From Pelobacter propionicus DSM 2379 (GTDB taxonomy: Bacteria > Desulfobacterota > Desulfuromonadia > Geobacterales > Pseudopelobacteraceae), in NCBI RefSeq assembly GCF_000015045.1, contig NC_008609.1:2117501-2181500 (forward strand): a stretch of DNA of 64,000 nt, in the 5' to 3' direction. Shown in pieces: positions 1 to 7,832 of this stretch (position 1 is the first letter of the stretch; every line of letters starts with the position of its first letter). The notes beneath the pieces are model-generated. The model was not told the origin of the DNA, ran no database searches, and saw only the letters and a list, made by a program, of their open reading frames with translations. A program made the translations under genes and the position numbers.

Positions 1-551
1 AAAACAGATACAAATGGGGTCTCGGTCTGCTCATGCTGGTGGTGCTGGGGGCGGGATGGCGCTATCCCTATCTCGGCTTCATGGTTCCACTGGTCATGAT
101 TGCCGGCCTGGTGGGCTCATCCTACAAGAAGCGAGTGGTATGCGGCACATTCTGCCCGCGGGGAAGCTTCCTGGATACCTGGTTCAAAGCACTGGGCGGC
201 TCCACCAGGGTACCGGCCTTCCTGATCAGTCCGCGCTTTCGCTGGAGCCTACTGACGGTGCTGTTTTCCTTTTTGTTTCTCCAGCTGGCGGGAGACATGG
301 GCAGCGTCAGCCACTGGGGCACGGTCTTCTGGCGGGTCTGCCTGATAACCAGCCTGATAGCGCTGGTGGCGGGAGTGCTCTACCGGCCGCGAGCCTGGTG
401 TTCCTTCTGCCCCATGGGCACCATACAAGGGGCCATTGCCGGCGGGAAGCGCTCCACGAGAATCTCGACACCCTGCGTCGACTGCGGCATCAGCGGAAAA
501 AATCAGTACCAGGGATCCACACCGGATTGCACACTTCAGGGAAAACAATAG
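1..551 (+). CDS. Membrane 4Fe-4S protein (NapH/polyferredoxin type), 5' end outside window
   Basis: The frame is open from the window edge and stops at 551, so the N-terminus is missing. The visible part has several hydrophobic segments and two CxxxCP motifs, CGTFCPRG and CSFCPMG, placed just after membrane segments. This arrangement is typical of NapH/CcoG/YccM-type membrane iron-sulfur proteins that move electrons from the quinone pool. The C-terminus carries CVDCG and one later Cys and then stops, without the full CxxCxxCxxxCP ferredoxin repeat most relatives have, so it may be shortened. It lies 67 bp before the flavoprotein gene on the same strand, and I infer it supplies or drains electrons for that enzyme or a sulfur transformation. 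Confidence 0.75.
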   Translation, partial: NRYKWGLGLLMLVVLGAGWRYPYLGFMVPLVMIAGLVGSSYKKRVVCGTFCPRGSFLDTWFKALGGSTRVPAFLISPRFRWSLLTVLFSFLFLQLAGDMGSVSHWGTVFWRVCLITSLIALVAGVLYRPRAWCSFCPMGTIQGAIAGGKRSTRISTPCVDCGISGKNQYQGSTPDCTLQGKQ

Positions 552-618
552 AGTCATCGACAGCATGCCGTAAGCGGCCCGCTGGACCTGCACTACAACA
601 AACGGAGGAGGAGAAAAC

Positions 619-2310
619 ATGAGTAAACGGATCATTGTCATTGGAGGATCGGCGGCCGGTCCCAAGGCCGCGGCACGGGCAAAACGGCTCGACCCCTCGG
701 CAGAGGTAACCATCATCCAGAAGGCGCCGGAAATGTCCATGGCGTCCTGCGGCTACCCCTATTTTGTGGCTGGGGTATTCAACAACCGCAACGCCCTGAT
801 CAGCACACCCTACGGCGAGGTTCGCGACCCCAACTTCTTCGTGAACACCAAGGGAATCCGTGCCCGCACCGAAACCGAAGTAACCGCCATCGACCGTACG
901 CAACGTACCGTTACCTGCCGTGACCTGAAAAGCGGCGTCCTCGACCAGTTGAGCTATGACAAGCTGATCATCGCCACCGGTGCCAAGCCGCGCAAACCTC
1001 CCGTACCGGGCATCGACCTGGAAGGGGTGACAACGCTCCAATCCATGCGTGACGCCGATTTCCTGCGCCGTATCCGCGACGAGGGCGCCGTCAAAAAGGC
1101 GGTGGTCATCGGCGGCGGCCTGATCGGCATTGAGACCTGCGAGGCATTGCAGTTGTCCGGCATCGACATCACGGTTATCGAAATGCTGCCCCAGATCCTG
1201 ATGTTCCTGGACTGGGAACTGGCCGAGATACTGGAAAACCATGTGCGCAGCAAGGCTGCCAATGTGATTACCGATGTCAAACTGGCAGGATTCCTGGGTG
1301 AAAACGGCAGACTGACGGCGGTCAGACTGGAGAATGGCACGGAACTGCCGTGCGAACTGGCGGTGCTGGCCATCGGCGTCATTCCCAACACAGATCTGGC
1401 CCAGGCAGCCGGACTTACCATCGGCGCCACCGGCGGCATCCTGGTGGATGAACACCTGAGGACCTCCGACCCGCATATCTACGCCGTGGGCGACTGCATC
1501 GAACTGGTGCAGCGCATAACCGGCGGAAAAACCCGCGCGCCCTTCGGCGACTTGGCCAATCTGGAGGGACGTGTGGCCGGTGAGAACGCCGTACTGGGCG
1601 ACAGCGTCACCTTCCCCGGCACCTTCCACACCGGTATCTGCAAAGTTTTCGACTTCAATGCCGGCTCCACCGGCCTCTCGGAGGGCAAGGCCCGCCAGGA
1701 AGGCTTCAACGTCGCCACGGTGATCAACGCAAGTCTGGACAAGCCGGAGTTCATGGGCGCCAAGCTGCTCATCTCCAAGATGGTGGTGGATGCCGACAGC
1801 GGCAGACTGTTGGGCGTGCAGTGCGTGGGGCCGGGCGACGTGGGCAAGCAGATCGCCACGGCGGCCATGGCGCTCTTGGGGAAACTGACGGTTGCCGACC
1901 TGGTGAATGCCGACCTCCCCTACGCGCCCCCCTTCTCACTGGCCATCGACCACTTCATCGCCACCGCCCACCTGATGGAGAACAAGCTGAAAGGGAGGCT
2001 GAACGGCATCGGTCCTGTCCAACTCAAGGAGAAGCTGGACAGGGGAGAGACCCCCTTCCTGCTGGACGTGCGTACCCCGGACGAGTTCGACATGATGCGT
2101 ATCGGTATCGGGGAGACGTTGATTCCCCTGGGTGACCTGCGGCGCAGGCTGGCCGACCTGCCCCAGGACAGGGAGCGGGAGATCGTCTGCTACTGCAAGA
2201 TATCCCTCAGGGGGTACGAAGCGGCAATCCTGCTGCAGGCAGCCGGATGGAAAAACGTCAAGGTTCTGGAGGGTGGGGTCATGGCCTGGCCGTACCGGCG
2301 GGAGAAATGA
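619..2310 (+). CDS. CoA-disulfide reductase / NAD(P)H polysulfide reductase-like flavoprotein with C-terminal rhodanese domain
   Basis: A 563-residue FAD- and NAD-dependent pyridine nucleotide-disulfide oxidoreductase. The N-terminal GGSAAG dinucleotide motif (about residues 9-14) binds FAD; the MASCGYPY motif gives a single redox Cys44, as in CoA-disulfide reductases and NADH oxidases; a second GGGLIGIE motif near residue 165 binds NAD(P)H; and AVGDC near residue 290 is the second FAD motif. Residues about 455-560 form a rhodanese domain with a CKISLR loop (Cys526 to Arg531). Such CoADR-rhodanese fusions reduce polysulfide or CoA persulfide in anaerobes. The start is set by a GGAGGAGG ribosome site just upstream. 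The neighbouring TsuA-like transporter genes and ArsR regulator support a sulfur role; the exact substrate is inferred. Confidence 0.92.
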   Translation: MSKRIIVIGGSAAGPKAAARAKRLDPSAEVTIIQKAPEMSMASCGYPYFVAGVFNNRNALISTPYGEVRDPNFFVNTKGIRARTETEVTAIDRTQRTVTCRDLKSGVLDQLSYDKLIIATGAKPRKPPVPGIDLEGVTTLQSMRDADFLRRIRDEGAVKKAVVIGGGLIGIETCEALQLSGIDITVIEMLPQILMFLDWELAEILENHVRSKAANVITDVKLAGFLGENGRLTAVRLENGTELPCELAVLAIGVIPNTDLAQAAGLTIGATGGILVDEHLRTSDPHIYAVGDCIELVQRITGGKTRAPFGDLANLEGRVAGENAVLGDSVTFPGTFHTGICKVFDFNAGSTGLSEGKARQEGFNVATVINASLDKPEFMGAKLLISKMVVDADSGRLLGVQCVGPGDVGKQIATAAMALLGKLTVADLVNADLPYAPPFSLAIDHFIATAHLMENKLKGRLNGIGPVQLKEKLDRGETPFLLDVRTPDEFDMMRIGIGETLIPLGDLRRRLADLPQDREREIVCYCKISLRGYEAAILLQAAGWKNVKVLEGGVMAWPYRREK

Positions 2311-2411
2311 GATTCATGACGCGTGAAACCTGAGCTTCGCTCAAAAGGAAGGATCCCATGTGGGATTATCAGTCCCTTGGCCGGGGTTATACCTAGCAGG
2401 GCACAATTGTG

Positions 2412-2440
2412 TTGACAGCTTACTCATTAACAACTAAAAC
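2412..2440 (+). promoter_or_regulatory. Candidate sigma-70 promoter of the PAS protein gene
   Basis: TTGACA at 2412-2417, a 17-base spacer, and TAAAAC at 2435-2440. The -35 is perfect and the -10 matches four of six positions. It sits about 90 bp before the ATG at 2530 in an AT-rich stretch, so this gene probably has its own promoter rather than being read only from the flavoprotein gene. Confidence 0.45.
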
Positions 2441-2529
2441 AAACACCATTATATTGTATTCGGTTCAAGCCCTGTTTTCTGGTTGTGCTGTTCGCGTCAA
2501 CATCCAACAATGCCCCACAAGGAGACCAC

Positions 2530-2871
2530 ATGAGTGACATCAGCAAAGTATGGGACAATCTGAACACCGCGGTCGTTGTGTCCGACCCTGATTTCAATGT
2601 AACCTACGCCAATAAAAGGGCTTTTGAGCTTTTTGAGGAACTGAAAATCGCCGGCCTGGAAATTGGCAAGAACATGGCCGCCTGCCACAAGCCGGAAACC
2701 ATGGTTAAGATGAAGGGCATATATCAGGATTTTGCCGACAAGAAGAGCAAGATCAACTATCTGACCATGGATGGCCCGGATGGAACACTGACCATCGTCA
2801 ATGTTCCTTTCTACGACGGGGATGCCTTGGCAGGCGTGGTTGAAATGGTTTTTGAAAGTAGCCTGGCCTGA
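2530..2871 (+). CDS. Single-domain PAS protein
   Basis: A 113-residue soluble protein made of one PAS fold and nothing else: TAVVVSDPDFNVTYANKRAFELF near the N-terminus is the typical PAS entry (variant broken here by the family), and the C-terminal half continues as beta strands ending in GVVEMVFE. No kinase, methyl-accepting or DNA-binding domain follows. The start is the ATG preceded by AAGGAGA at 2519; an upstream in-frame ATG at 2485 lacks a ribosome site. It ends in a strong bidirectional terminator shared with the convergent sigma-54 regulator. Isolated PAS domains usually act as sensor subunits for a partner; the convergent regulator, itself a PAS protein, is a possible partner by position only. 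Confidence 0.85.
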   Translation: MSDISKVWDNLNTAVVVSDPDFNVTYANKRAFELFEELKIAGLEIGKNMAACHKPETMVKMKGIYQDFADKKSKINYLTMDGPDGTLTIVNVPFYDGDALAGVVEMVFESSLA

Positions 2872-2895
2872 TCAAAGGGACAGGGAGTTTGGAAA

Positions 2896-2944
2896 CTAAA
2901 AACAGACAGGGCCGGGACAATCTCCCGGCCCTGTCTGTTTTTAG
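2896..2944. terminator. Bidirectional rho-independent terminator
   Basis: A perfect 22-base-pair stem (2896-2917 with 2923-2944) closed by a 5-base loop, GC-rich inside and flanked by A-runs on the left and T-runs on the right. It lies between two convergent genes, so it can stop transcription from both sides. Confidence 0.93.
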
Positions 2945-2951
2945 TAATCAG

Positions 2952-4337
2952 TCAGGTGGCATGCCGCGATCGACCGTCCTCCTCGGGGAGGGGGATGCCG
3001 AGCCGCTTCATCCTGCGAAACAGGGTCGTCTTGTGAATACCCAGTTCCCTGGCCGCAGCCAGGCGGTTGAAGTTGTTACGTTCGAGGGAGGCCAGAATAG
3101 CCTGGGCATCCAGGATGTCGTGTGCTGAACGCACGTCGCCTTCCGCTGCCATTGCCCGGTGGGCGCGCAGTTCCTCGGAGAGGTGGCCGATGCCGATCTG
3201 CCCCTCGTTGCAGAGGATGAAGGCGCGCTCGATGGCATTCTCCAGCTCGCGGATGTTTCCCGGCCAGTCGTGGGCCATGAGCAACGACAACGCCTCGGCG
3301 GAGATCCCCGGAACCGATTTCAGCTGCAGGTGGTTGAACCGCTCGATGAAGCGATTCACCAGCAGGGGGATATCCTCCTTCCTGCGGCGCAGGGGGGGAA
3401 GTTCCATGCGCACCACGTTCACCCGATAGTACAGATCCTCCCGGAAGAGCCCCTTGCGCACCTGCTCGACAAGATCCCTGTTGGTGGCCACGATTACCCG
3501 CGCGTCGCTGGTTTCGGACGTGACCGCCCCCAGCGGCTCGAAACTCCGCTCCTGGAGCACCCGCAGCAGGCGCACCTGCAGGGCCGGGCTCACTTCGCCG
3601 ATCTCATCCAGAAAGATCGTCCCTCCCCTGGCCAGGGCGAAACGGCCCGGTTTGTCCCGGGTGGCGCCGGTGAACGCGCCGGCCTTGTAGCCGAACAGCT
3701 CCGACTCCAGCAGGGTATCGGGCAGGGCGCCGCAGTTGACCGCGATGAACGGCCCTTGGCTGTGGGAACCCAAGGAGTGGATCGTGCGCGCCATGACCTC
3801 CTTGCCGGTGCCGGTCTCCCCCAGCAGCATGACCGTGCTGGGGCTGGCGGCTATGGCCGGCAGGATCTCGAAGATACGCTGCATCAGCGGGCTGCGACTG
3901 GAGAGATCCCCCACGCTGAACTTACCCTCCAGCTCCCGTCGCAGGGTTTCCACTTCGGACAGGTCGCGGAAGGTTTCCGCCCCGCCGATTACGCGTCCAT
4001 CGGCATCCCGCAGCACGGCGGTGGAGATACTGATCGGGATGCGGTTGCCGTCGGCGTCGATGATGTAGCCCGACCTGCCGATCACCGGCTTGCCGTTCTT
4101 GAGGGTGCGCTGCAACGCGCAGTCAGCGCCGCACATGCTGGAGCGGAACACCTCGCCGCAGCGGCGGCCGATGGCCTCCCTGCGCGGCACACCGGTGATC
4201 TCCTCGGCGGCCCGGTTGAAGGAGGTGATCACCCACTCCATGTCAACGGTAAAGACACCGTCGGAGATGCTCTCCAGGATCGCCTCGGTGGGAGAGAGCA
4301 GGTTCGACGTTCCCCCTTTGGCCCGGGAAGCGGTCAT
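2952..4337 (-). CDS. Sigma-54-dependent transcriptional activator with PAS sensor domain
   Basis: A 461-residue enhancer-binding protein. An N-terminal PAS domain (about residues 18-125) carries an unusual MCGADC cysteine pair; the central AAA+ domain (about 145-375) has Walker A GETGTGKE, the sigma-54 contact loop GAFTGA and Walker B GGTIFLDEIGE; the C-terminus (about 415-450) has a Fis-type helix-turn-helix (LAAARELGIHKTTLFRRM). There is no receiver domain, so the signal is probably read by the PAS domain, possibly as redox state or a bound cluster. The ATG at 4337 is preferred over one 66 bases upstream because a GGAGCAGG-type site precedes it. Its targets are not identified here; the adjacent sulfur genes are the obvious candidates by position. 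Confidence 0.93.
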   Translation of the reverse strand: MTASRAKGGTSNLLSPTEAILESISDGVFTVDMEWVITSFNRAAEEITGVPRREAIGRRCGEVFRSSMCGADCALQRTLKNGKPVIGRSGYIIDADGNRIPISISTAVLRDADGRVIGGAETFRDLSEVETLRRELEGKFSVGDLSSRSPLMQRIFEILPAIAASPSTVMLLGETGTGKEVMARTIHSLGSHSQGPFIAVNCGALPDTLLESELFGYKAGAFTGATRDKPGRFALARGGTIFLDEIGEVSPALQVRLLRVLQERSFEPLGAVTSETSDARVIVATNRDLVEQVRKGLFREDLYYRVNVVRMELPPLRRRKEDIPLLVNRFIERFNHLQLKSVPGISAEALSLLMAHDWPGNIRELENAIERAFILCNEGQIGIGHLSEELRAHRAMAAEGDVRSAHDILDAQAILASLERNNFNRLAAARELGIHKTTLFRRMKRLGIPLPEEDGRSRHAT

Positions 4338-4684
4338 GACCTGCTCCGATCCGGCCCACGGAGGGATGAGATCTCCCCCTGGCCATCCGGGAAACGTTTG
4401 CACCCGGTGGCGACCGAAACGGTCGGGACAGGGATGATCAGAAGCAGTGGGGGGGACATAATAGGGGATTCCCTTTGGACTCGTAGGCTGTGGTTGGCAT
4501 CAAGTCAGGGACTATAGCAGTAATTCAGGGAAACGGAAAGCGCCCGGAAGCCGGACAGGGGCAAAACGCGCGGGGAAGGCGGAATCGGGAACAGTCTCAA
4601 CTGAAACAACGACCTGATCGATGGGGTCGAGGGGATTATTCGCTGACACAAAGGCCGGAAACTCCCCCCTTCCCCCGTAGATGG
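4338..4684. other. Intergenic region without a recognised gene
   Basis: About 350 bp upstream of the sigma-54 regulator and downstream of the transporter genes. No convincing reading frame was seen. One small hairpin-like palindrome, CGACCG-AAA-CGGTCG at 4411-4425, lies about 75 bp upstream of the regulator start and could be an autoregulatory site, but nothing else supports that. Confidence 0.4.
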
Positions 4685-5212
4685 CTACAGCCCCTTCTTC
4701 TCGAACCAGGAGAACAGCCCGATTCCGCCGGCGATGAAGAGCGGGATCAGCAGCCAGTGGCTGACCCCCAGGAGTTGCGGCAAGGTGAGCTTGCCCAGGT
4801 CTCCCCAGGCGAGCAGGCTGTTCTTCATCGCCGGATACGCCTCGGCGTACAGGGCGGCGCCGATCAGCATGCCCACGACACCCCAGAGCGCATCCCAGCG
4901 CCCCTCGCCCACGGCGCCCAGGGAGGTGCCAGGGCAGTAGCCCAGAAGCCCCCAGCCGATGCCGAATATCAAGCCGCCAGGGATGACGCCGCCCAGGATG
5001 GTGGCTTTCACCGACAGCTTGGCAATGCCGAGATCGTTCAGCAGATAGACACCGGTCATGCCCACCAGTACCGCCGAGAGCATGAATTTGATGATGGTCA
5101 TATCCTTCAAGAGCAGGGCGCCCAACTGCCTGTCGTAGCGCAGCACCCTCCCCTTCTGCAGCAGGAAACCGAACAGTATGCCGGTAACCAGTCCGTAGAT
5201 CAGCATGTTCAT
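4685..5212 (-). CDS. YeeE/YedE (TsuA-like) transporter, C-terminal half protein
   Basis: A 175-residue membrane protein with about four or five hydrophobic segments and the conserved motif LLGYCPGTS (Cys93). In YeeE/TsuA thiosulfate transporters two pseudo-symmetric halves each give a conserved cysteine in a GCP/YCP motif to the substrate path. Here the halves are separate genes: this start codon overlaps the stop of the upstream half by four bases (ATGA), which implies translational coupling and a one-to-one complex. It is family-known that such pairs import thiosulfate or a related sulfur compound; the substrate here is inferred from the adjacent CoADR-rhodanese gene. Confidence 0.88.
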   Translation of the reverse strand: MNMLIYGLVTGILFGFLLQKGRVLRYDRQLGALLLKDMTIIKFMLSAVLVGMTGVYLLNDLGIAKLSVKATILGGVIPGGLIFGIGWGLLGYCPGTSLGAVGEGRWDALWGVVGMLIGAALYAEAYPAMKNSLLAWGDLGKLTLPQLLGVSHWLLIPLFIAGGIGLFSWFEKKGL

Positions 5213-5733
5213 TGCTTGCCACCTCCGCCGTAGAGCAGGCGCGCCACCAGCATGCCGCCCAGGAAAAAGCAGGCCAGGGCTATGAAACCGCTGATCGCCA
5301 TCTGCATGGTCCCGCTCAGTCCGTGACCGCTGGGACAGCCGTCGGCCAGGCGGGCGCCGAACATGGCGATGATTCCGCCCACAACCGCCGCCAGCGCACG
5401 CCTGGACCGACTCGGGCCGAAGCGGGCCTGCCACATGTCGGGCAGCGCCTTCCAGTGGAAGCTGCCCGACGTGGTGGAGGCGATCAGGGAGCCGAAGAAG
5501 ACTCCCAGCACGAACATCCACTGCCAGTCGATCTTGGGCGCCTCCTTGATGAAGTACGCCATCGTCCCCACCCGCTCCGGGTCGATGCTTTTCTCGATCA
5601 TTCCCGCCGTGCGCACGAAGGTGGTGGAGGCGCCGAAGTATTTGCCGGACACCCACAGCGACAGGGTGGATACGATGCCGGTCAAAGCGCCCGCAAGATA
5701 GGGGTTCCAGCCGCGGTCATTGTTCTCGTCCAT
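5209..5733 (-). CDS. YeeE/YedE (TsuA-like) transporter, N-terminal half protein
   Basis: About 174 residues with several transmembrane segments and the motif ADGCPSGHGLSG, the first-half counterpart of the YCPGTS motif of its partner. A GTG at 5736 directly precedes the ATG at 5733; both are well spaced from a GGAGG site, so the start is uncertain by one codon. It overlaps the downstream half by four bases and its start lies next to the stop of the small secreted protein gene, so the three are probably one transcript. The role is inferred to be sulfur-compound uptake across the inner membrane. Confidence 0.88.
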   Translation of the reverse strand: MDENNDRGWNPYLAGALTGIVSTLSLWVSGKYFGASTTFVRTAGMIEKSIDPERVGTMAYFIKEAPKIDWQWMFVLGVFFGSLIASTTSGSFHWKALPDMWQARFGPSRSRRALAAVVGGIIAMFGARLADGCPSGHGLSGTMQMAISGFIALACFFLGGMLVARLLYGGGGKQ

Positions 5734-5736
5734 CAC

Positions 5737-6180
5737 CTATCTCCTCCAGCCGCTCCACACAGGCACGCCGTTTTTGTCCCTGAGCAGCAGCAGATTAGTC
5801 CCCTTCTTCACCTCGGCAGCGATGATGGTGGCGTTTCCCATCATGGTTACGCGGGAGCCCTTCACTTCGATCCTGTCCCCCTTTTCGATTTTACTGTCCA
5901 GGCGTTCAATGAACCAGGAGGGGCCGAGATGGACCGGGATGGTCTCCTTGTCCGTCTTCAGCGTCAGGTGGATTCCCGAGCCCATCCCCTTCATGGGCAT
6001 CATCGTATCCACACTCACCACCTGACCGGAAACGCTCTCCACCGTGGCCTGATTGTACATCCGCTGATAAGAGCCCCTCATCCCCCATCCGCCACTGCCG
6101 CCCATGCCCTGGGCCATGGCCATTGTACCGGTAAGAAACACCACCACACCTGCCATTGCCACACGTACGAACCGTTTCAT
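5737..6180 (-). CDS. Small exported protein, probably OB-fold, first gene of the YeeE pair operon
   Basis: 147 residues. The N-terminus has a clear signal peptide (MKRFVRVAM, hydrophobic core, AMAQG cleavage region). The mature part starts with a Gly/Met-rich stretch and then strands resembling a DUF5666-like OB fold (VSGQVVSVDTMMPMKGMG, GDRIEVKGSRVTMMG) and ends in a VWSGWRR tail. Start at 6180 is supported by AAGGAGA; an upstream in-frame ATG has no site. I do not recognise a defined function. The many methionines and the operon with sulfur transporter genes suggest a periplasmic protein tied to metal or sulfur chemistry, but that is only inference. Confidence 0.82.
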   Translation of the reverse strand: MKRFVRVAMAGVVVFLTGTMAMAQGMGGSGGWGMRGSYQRMYNQATVESVSGQVVSVDTMMPMKGMGSGIHLTLKTDKETIPVHLGPSWFIERLDSKIEKGDRIEVKGSRVTMMGNATIIAAEVKKGTNLLLLRDKNGVPVWSGWRR

Positions 6181-6276
6181 ATGTAGTCTCCTTTTCACAC
6201 TGGCGTTCCCGGTGATTGCCGGGGGACCCCGCCACGTTTCAGACCTGGTCACCGGCATGACGGCTCCACGGGAGTG

Positions 6277-6714
6277 TCACACGCCGATATCCTCGTTCCA
6301 CAGGTCCGGCCTGTTGTCGATAAACTGGCGCATCAGGGCGATGCACTCCTCGTCCTGCAGCAGTTCCACCTGCACGCCGCGGGAGCGGAGCAGTTCCTCC
6401 TCGCCCCGGAAGTTCCTGTTTTCTCCAATGACCACCCGCGGAATACCGTAGAGCAGGATCGCTCCCGCACACATGGGACAGGGGGACAACGTCGTATACA
6501 GCACCGACTCGCGGTAGATGGCTGCCGGCATCCGCCCCGCGTTCTCCAGGGCATCCATCTCTGCGTGAAGTATCACGCTCCCCTTCTGCACCCGCCGGTT
6601 ATGCCCCCTTCCCAGAACAGCCCCCCGGTGCACCACGAGCGAGCCGATGGGAATGCCCCCCTCGGCCAGCCCCTTCCGCGCCTCTTCTAAGGCGGCTTGC
6701 ATGAATTCGTCCAT
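6277..6714 (-). CDS. Cytosine deaminase of the zinc cytidine-deaminase superfamily, close in layout to fungal FCY1
   Basis: 145 residues with the zinc site HAE (His50, Glu52) and PCPMC (Cys79, Cys82). The whole length follows the pattern I remember for the small yeast cytosine deaminase: GGIPIGSLV, LGRGHN.R.QKGS, LEN.GR, TTLSPC.MC.GAI..YGIPR, the VGEN/IGEN-N-F segment and the C-terminal FIDNRP..W.EDIG. This differs from the large bacterial CodA amidohydrolase type and from tRNA adenosine deaminases. It would convert cytosine to uracil for pyrimidine salvage. It stands alone, with 95 bp to the operon below and divergent spacing above; a clear ribosome site was not seen. Confidence 0.9.
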   Translation of the reverse strand: MDEFMQAALEEARKGLAEGGIPIGSLVVHRGAVLGRGHNRRVQKGSVILHAEMDALENAGRMPAAIYRESVLYTTLSPCPMCAGAILLYGIPRVVIGENRNFRGEEELLRSRGVQVELLQDEECIALMRQFIDNRPDLWNEDIGV

Positions 6715-6934
6715 ATCCGTCTTCCCCCTCTCTCCGCTGGCGGCGGGAGTGTATCGTCTTCAAGTGTAGCCTCGGCTCGGCAACAGGCAATCTGCGGCGT
6801 CTCTTTTGTCAGCATAAAGGTCACGAATCGGGTTTCAAGCGGAGCAGCAGGTCAGCGGGGATTGTTTTGACGACGGTACGGCGGGATGCTATGGTTACGC
6901 GGCAAAATTCCAGGAAACATGGGGGGAGGATGAA

Positions 6935-7051
6935 ATGCGCAGGATAGGTCTCTTGCTGGTCGCCCTGCTGCTCGCGGGGCAGGCGGACAACGCCATCCAG
7001 TACCAGGTGCTGTTCTTCTCCAACAGATTCAAAAAGCTGGAGAGACAATAG
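6935..7051 (+). CDS. Possible 38-residue secreted or membrane peptide
   Basis: A short frame starting MRRIGLLLVALLLAGQADN, with positive N-terminus, hydrophobic core and a polar tail ending FKKLERQ. It is preceded by GGGGGAGG at 6921-6928, well spaced from the ATG, and it ends seven bases before the convergent YciI gene stop. The signal-like start and the good ribosome site are the only support; it could also be chance or the remnant of a longer exported protein. Confidence 0.35.
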   Translation: MRRIGLLLVALLLAGQADNAIQYQVLFFSNRFKKLERQ

Positions 7052-7057
7052 CGCGGC

Positions 7058-7348
7058 CTACAGTTCCAGCAGCCCCGCGAAATCCGCTGATGTGCGGTTG
7101 GCCGTGAATTCGGTGATCTGGTAGTCGGCAACCCCCTGCGCCCTGAAGGGGTCCTGATCCAGGATCTTTTCCAGTTCGGCGTGGGTGACGCCTTTTGCCA
7201 GGATCACCCCGCCATTGCGGGGAACCTTGCGGCCGGAGGCGATGAATACCCCCTGCTGGTAGAACCGGTCCAGAAAAGCCCGGTGGGCCTGGAGCTGACA
7301 CTCCACCACCTCCAGCGGCTGTGTATAGTGCAGTGACACGATGAACAT
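7058..7348 (-). CDS. YciI family protein
   Basis: 96 residues with the YCII fold: MFIVSLHYTQPLEVVE at the start, the conserved HRAFLD segment, the ASGRKVPRNGGVILAKG core and DQDPF, all family hallmarks (the His and Asp are the conserved pair). YciI proteins are small ferredoxin-like dimers, some with dehalogenase or hydrolase-like activity, most of unknown substrate. The ATG at 7348 is chosen because GGGGAGA precedes it. It follows the ArsR gene on the same strand by 81 bp and may be read from the same promoter. Confidence 0.9.
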   Translation of the reverse strand: MFIVSLHYTQPLEVVECQLQAHRAFLDRFYQQGVFIASGRKVPRNGGVILAKGVTHAELEKILDQDPFRAQGVADYQITEFTANRTSADFAGLLEL

Positions 7349-7429
7349 GAATGATCTCCCCAAGCAGCTTCAGTGGTTGACCAGCGACAGCATGGCGGCA
7401 AAAGAACGCTCCCCGGTCGCCAGAAGCGT

Positions 7430-7705
7430 TCACTCCAGCGCGGCGATGATCTTCTTCACCATGGGGTTGGTGACGCTGTAGCGCACCCCGGTCCCCTCGC
7501 GCCTGCCGGTGATGATGCCCCGGTTCTTGAGCAGCGCCAGGTGTTGGGAAACCGTTGCCTGGGGCAGACCCAGGCATTCCCATATATTCTTGACGTTGCA
7601 CTCCTTGGTGCACAACCCTGCCGCTATCTTGAGCCGGACCGGATGACCGAGCACCTTGAGGATCTCCGCCTCCTGGCTGTAGTCCCTTGTTTCTGAAGAT
7701 TCCAT
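7430..7705 (-). CDS. ArsR-family winged-helix regulator with clustered cysteines
   Basis: 91 residues: helix LKVLGHPVRLKIAAGL, recognition helix region LPQATVSQHLALLKNRGII and wing GRREGTGVRYSV. Three cysteines, Cys32, Cys36 (LCTKEC) and Cys44, sit in the helix alpha-3 area where ArsR/SmtB relatives bind metals or form persulfide-sensing disulfides. Start at 7705 is the most family-like; an ATG 30 codons upstream would add an unconserved tail. The promoter at 7805-7832 fits this gene. With the sulfur transporter and rhodanese nearby, a thiol or persulfide sensor is plausible; a metal sensor is the alternative. Confidence 0.88.
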   Translation of the reverse strand: MESSETRDYSQEAEILKVLGHPVRLKIAAGLCTKECNVKNIWECLGLPQATVSQHLALLKNRGIITGRREGTGVRYSVTNPMVKKIIAALE

Positions 7706-7804
7706 GAGCCGCGCCTTTGCTGGATGGTATGCCATGCTCCCCTGGCGTGGGTTCGCGAGAGCGGTGCGACGGAGAGCACGCCCCAACCCGCGAAAATTTC
7801 ATTC

Positions 7805-7832
7805 ATAATAGAGATATCCCCCCCGCTGTCAA
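7805..7832 (-). promoter_or_regulatory. Sigma-70 promoter of the arsR-type gene
   Basis: Read on the minus strand: TTGACA (7832-7827), 16-base spacer, TATTAT (7810-7805). Both boxes are near perfect. The palindrome GAAAATTTC at 7792-7800 lies just downstream and is a possible operator for autorepression. The rest of the interval 7706-8134 shows no convincing gene. Confidence 0.65.

Noticed and set aside
3159-4517. Long plus-strand open frame opposite the sigma-54 regulator
   Set aside because: It mirrors the regulator codons, has no ribosome site and no recognisable motif; the minus-strand protein has all AAA+ signatures.
4490-5233. Plus-strand frame opposite the YeeE gene pair
   Set aside because: Gln/Ala-rich shadow of the minus-strand transporter genes, which have clear membrane helices and conserved cysteine motifs.
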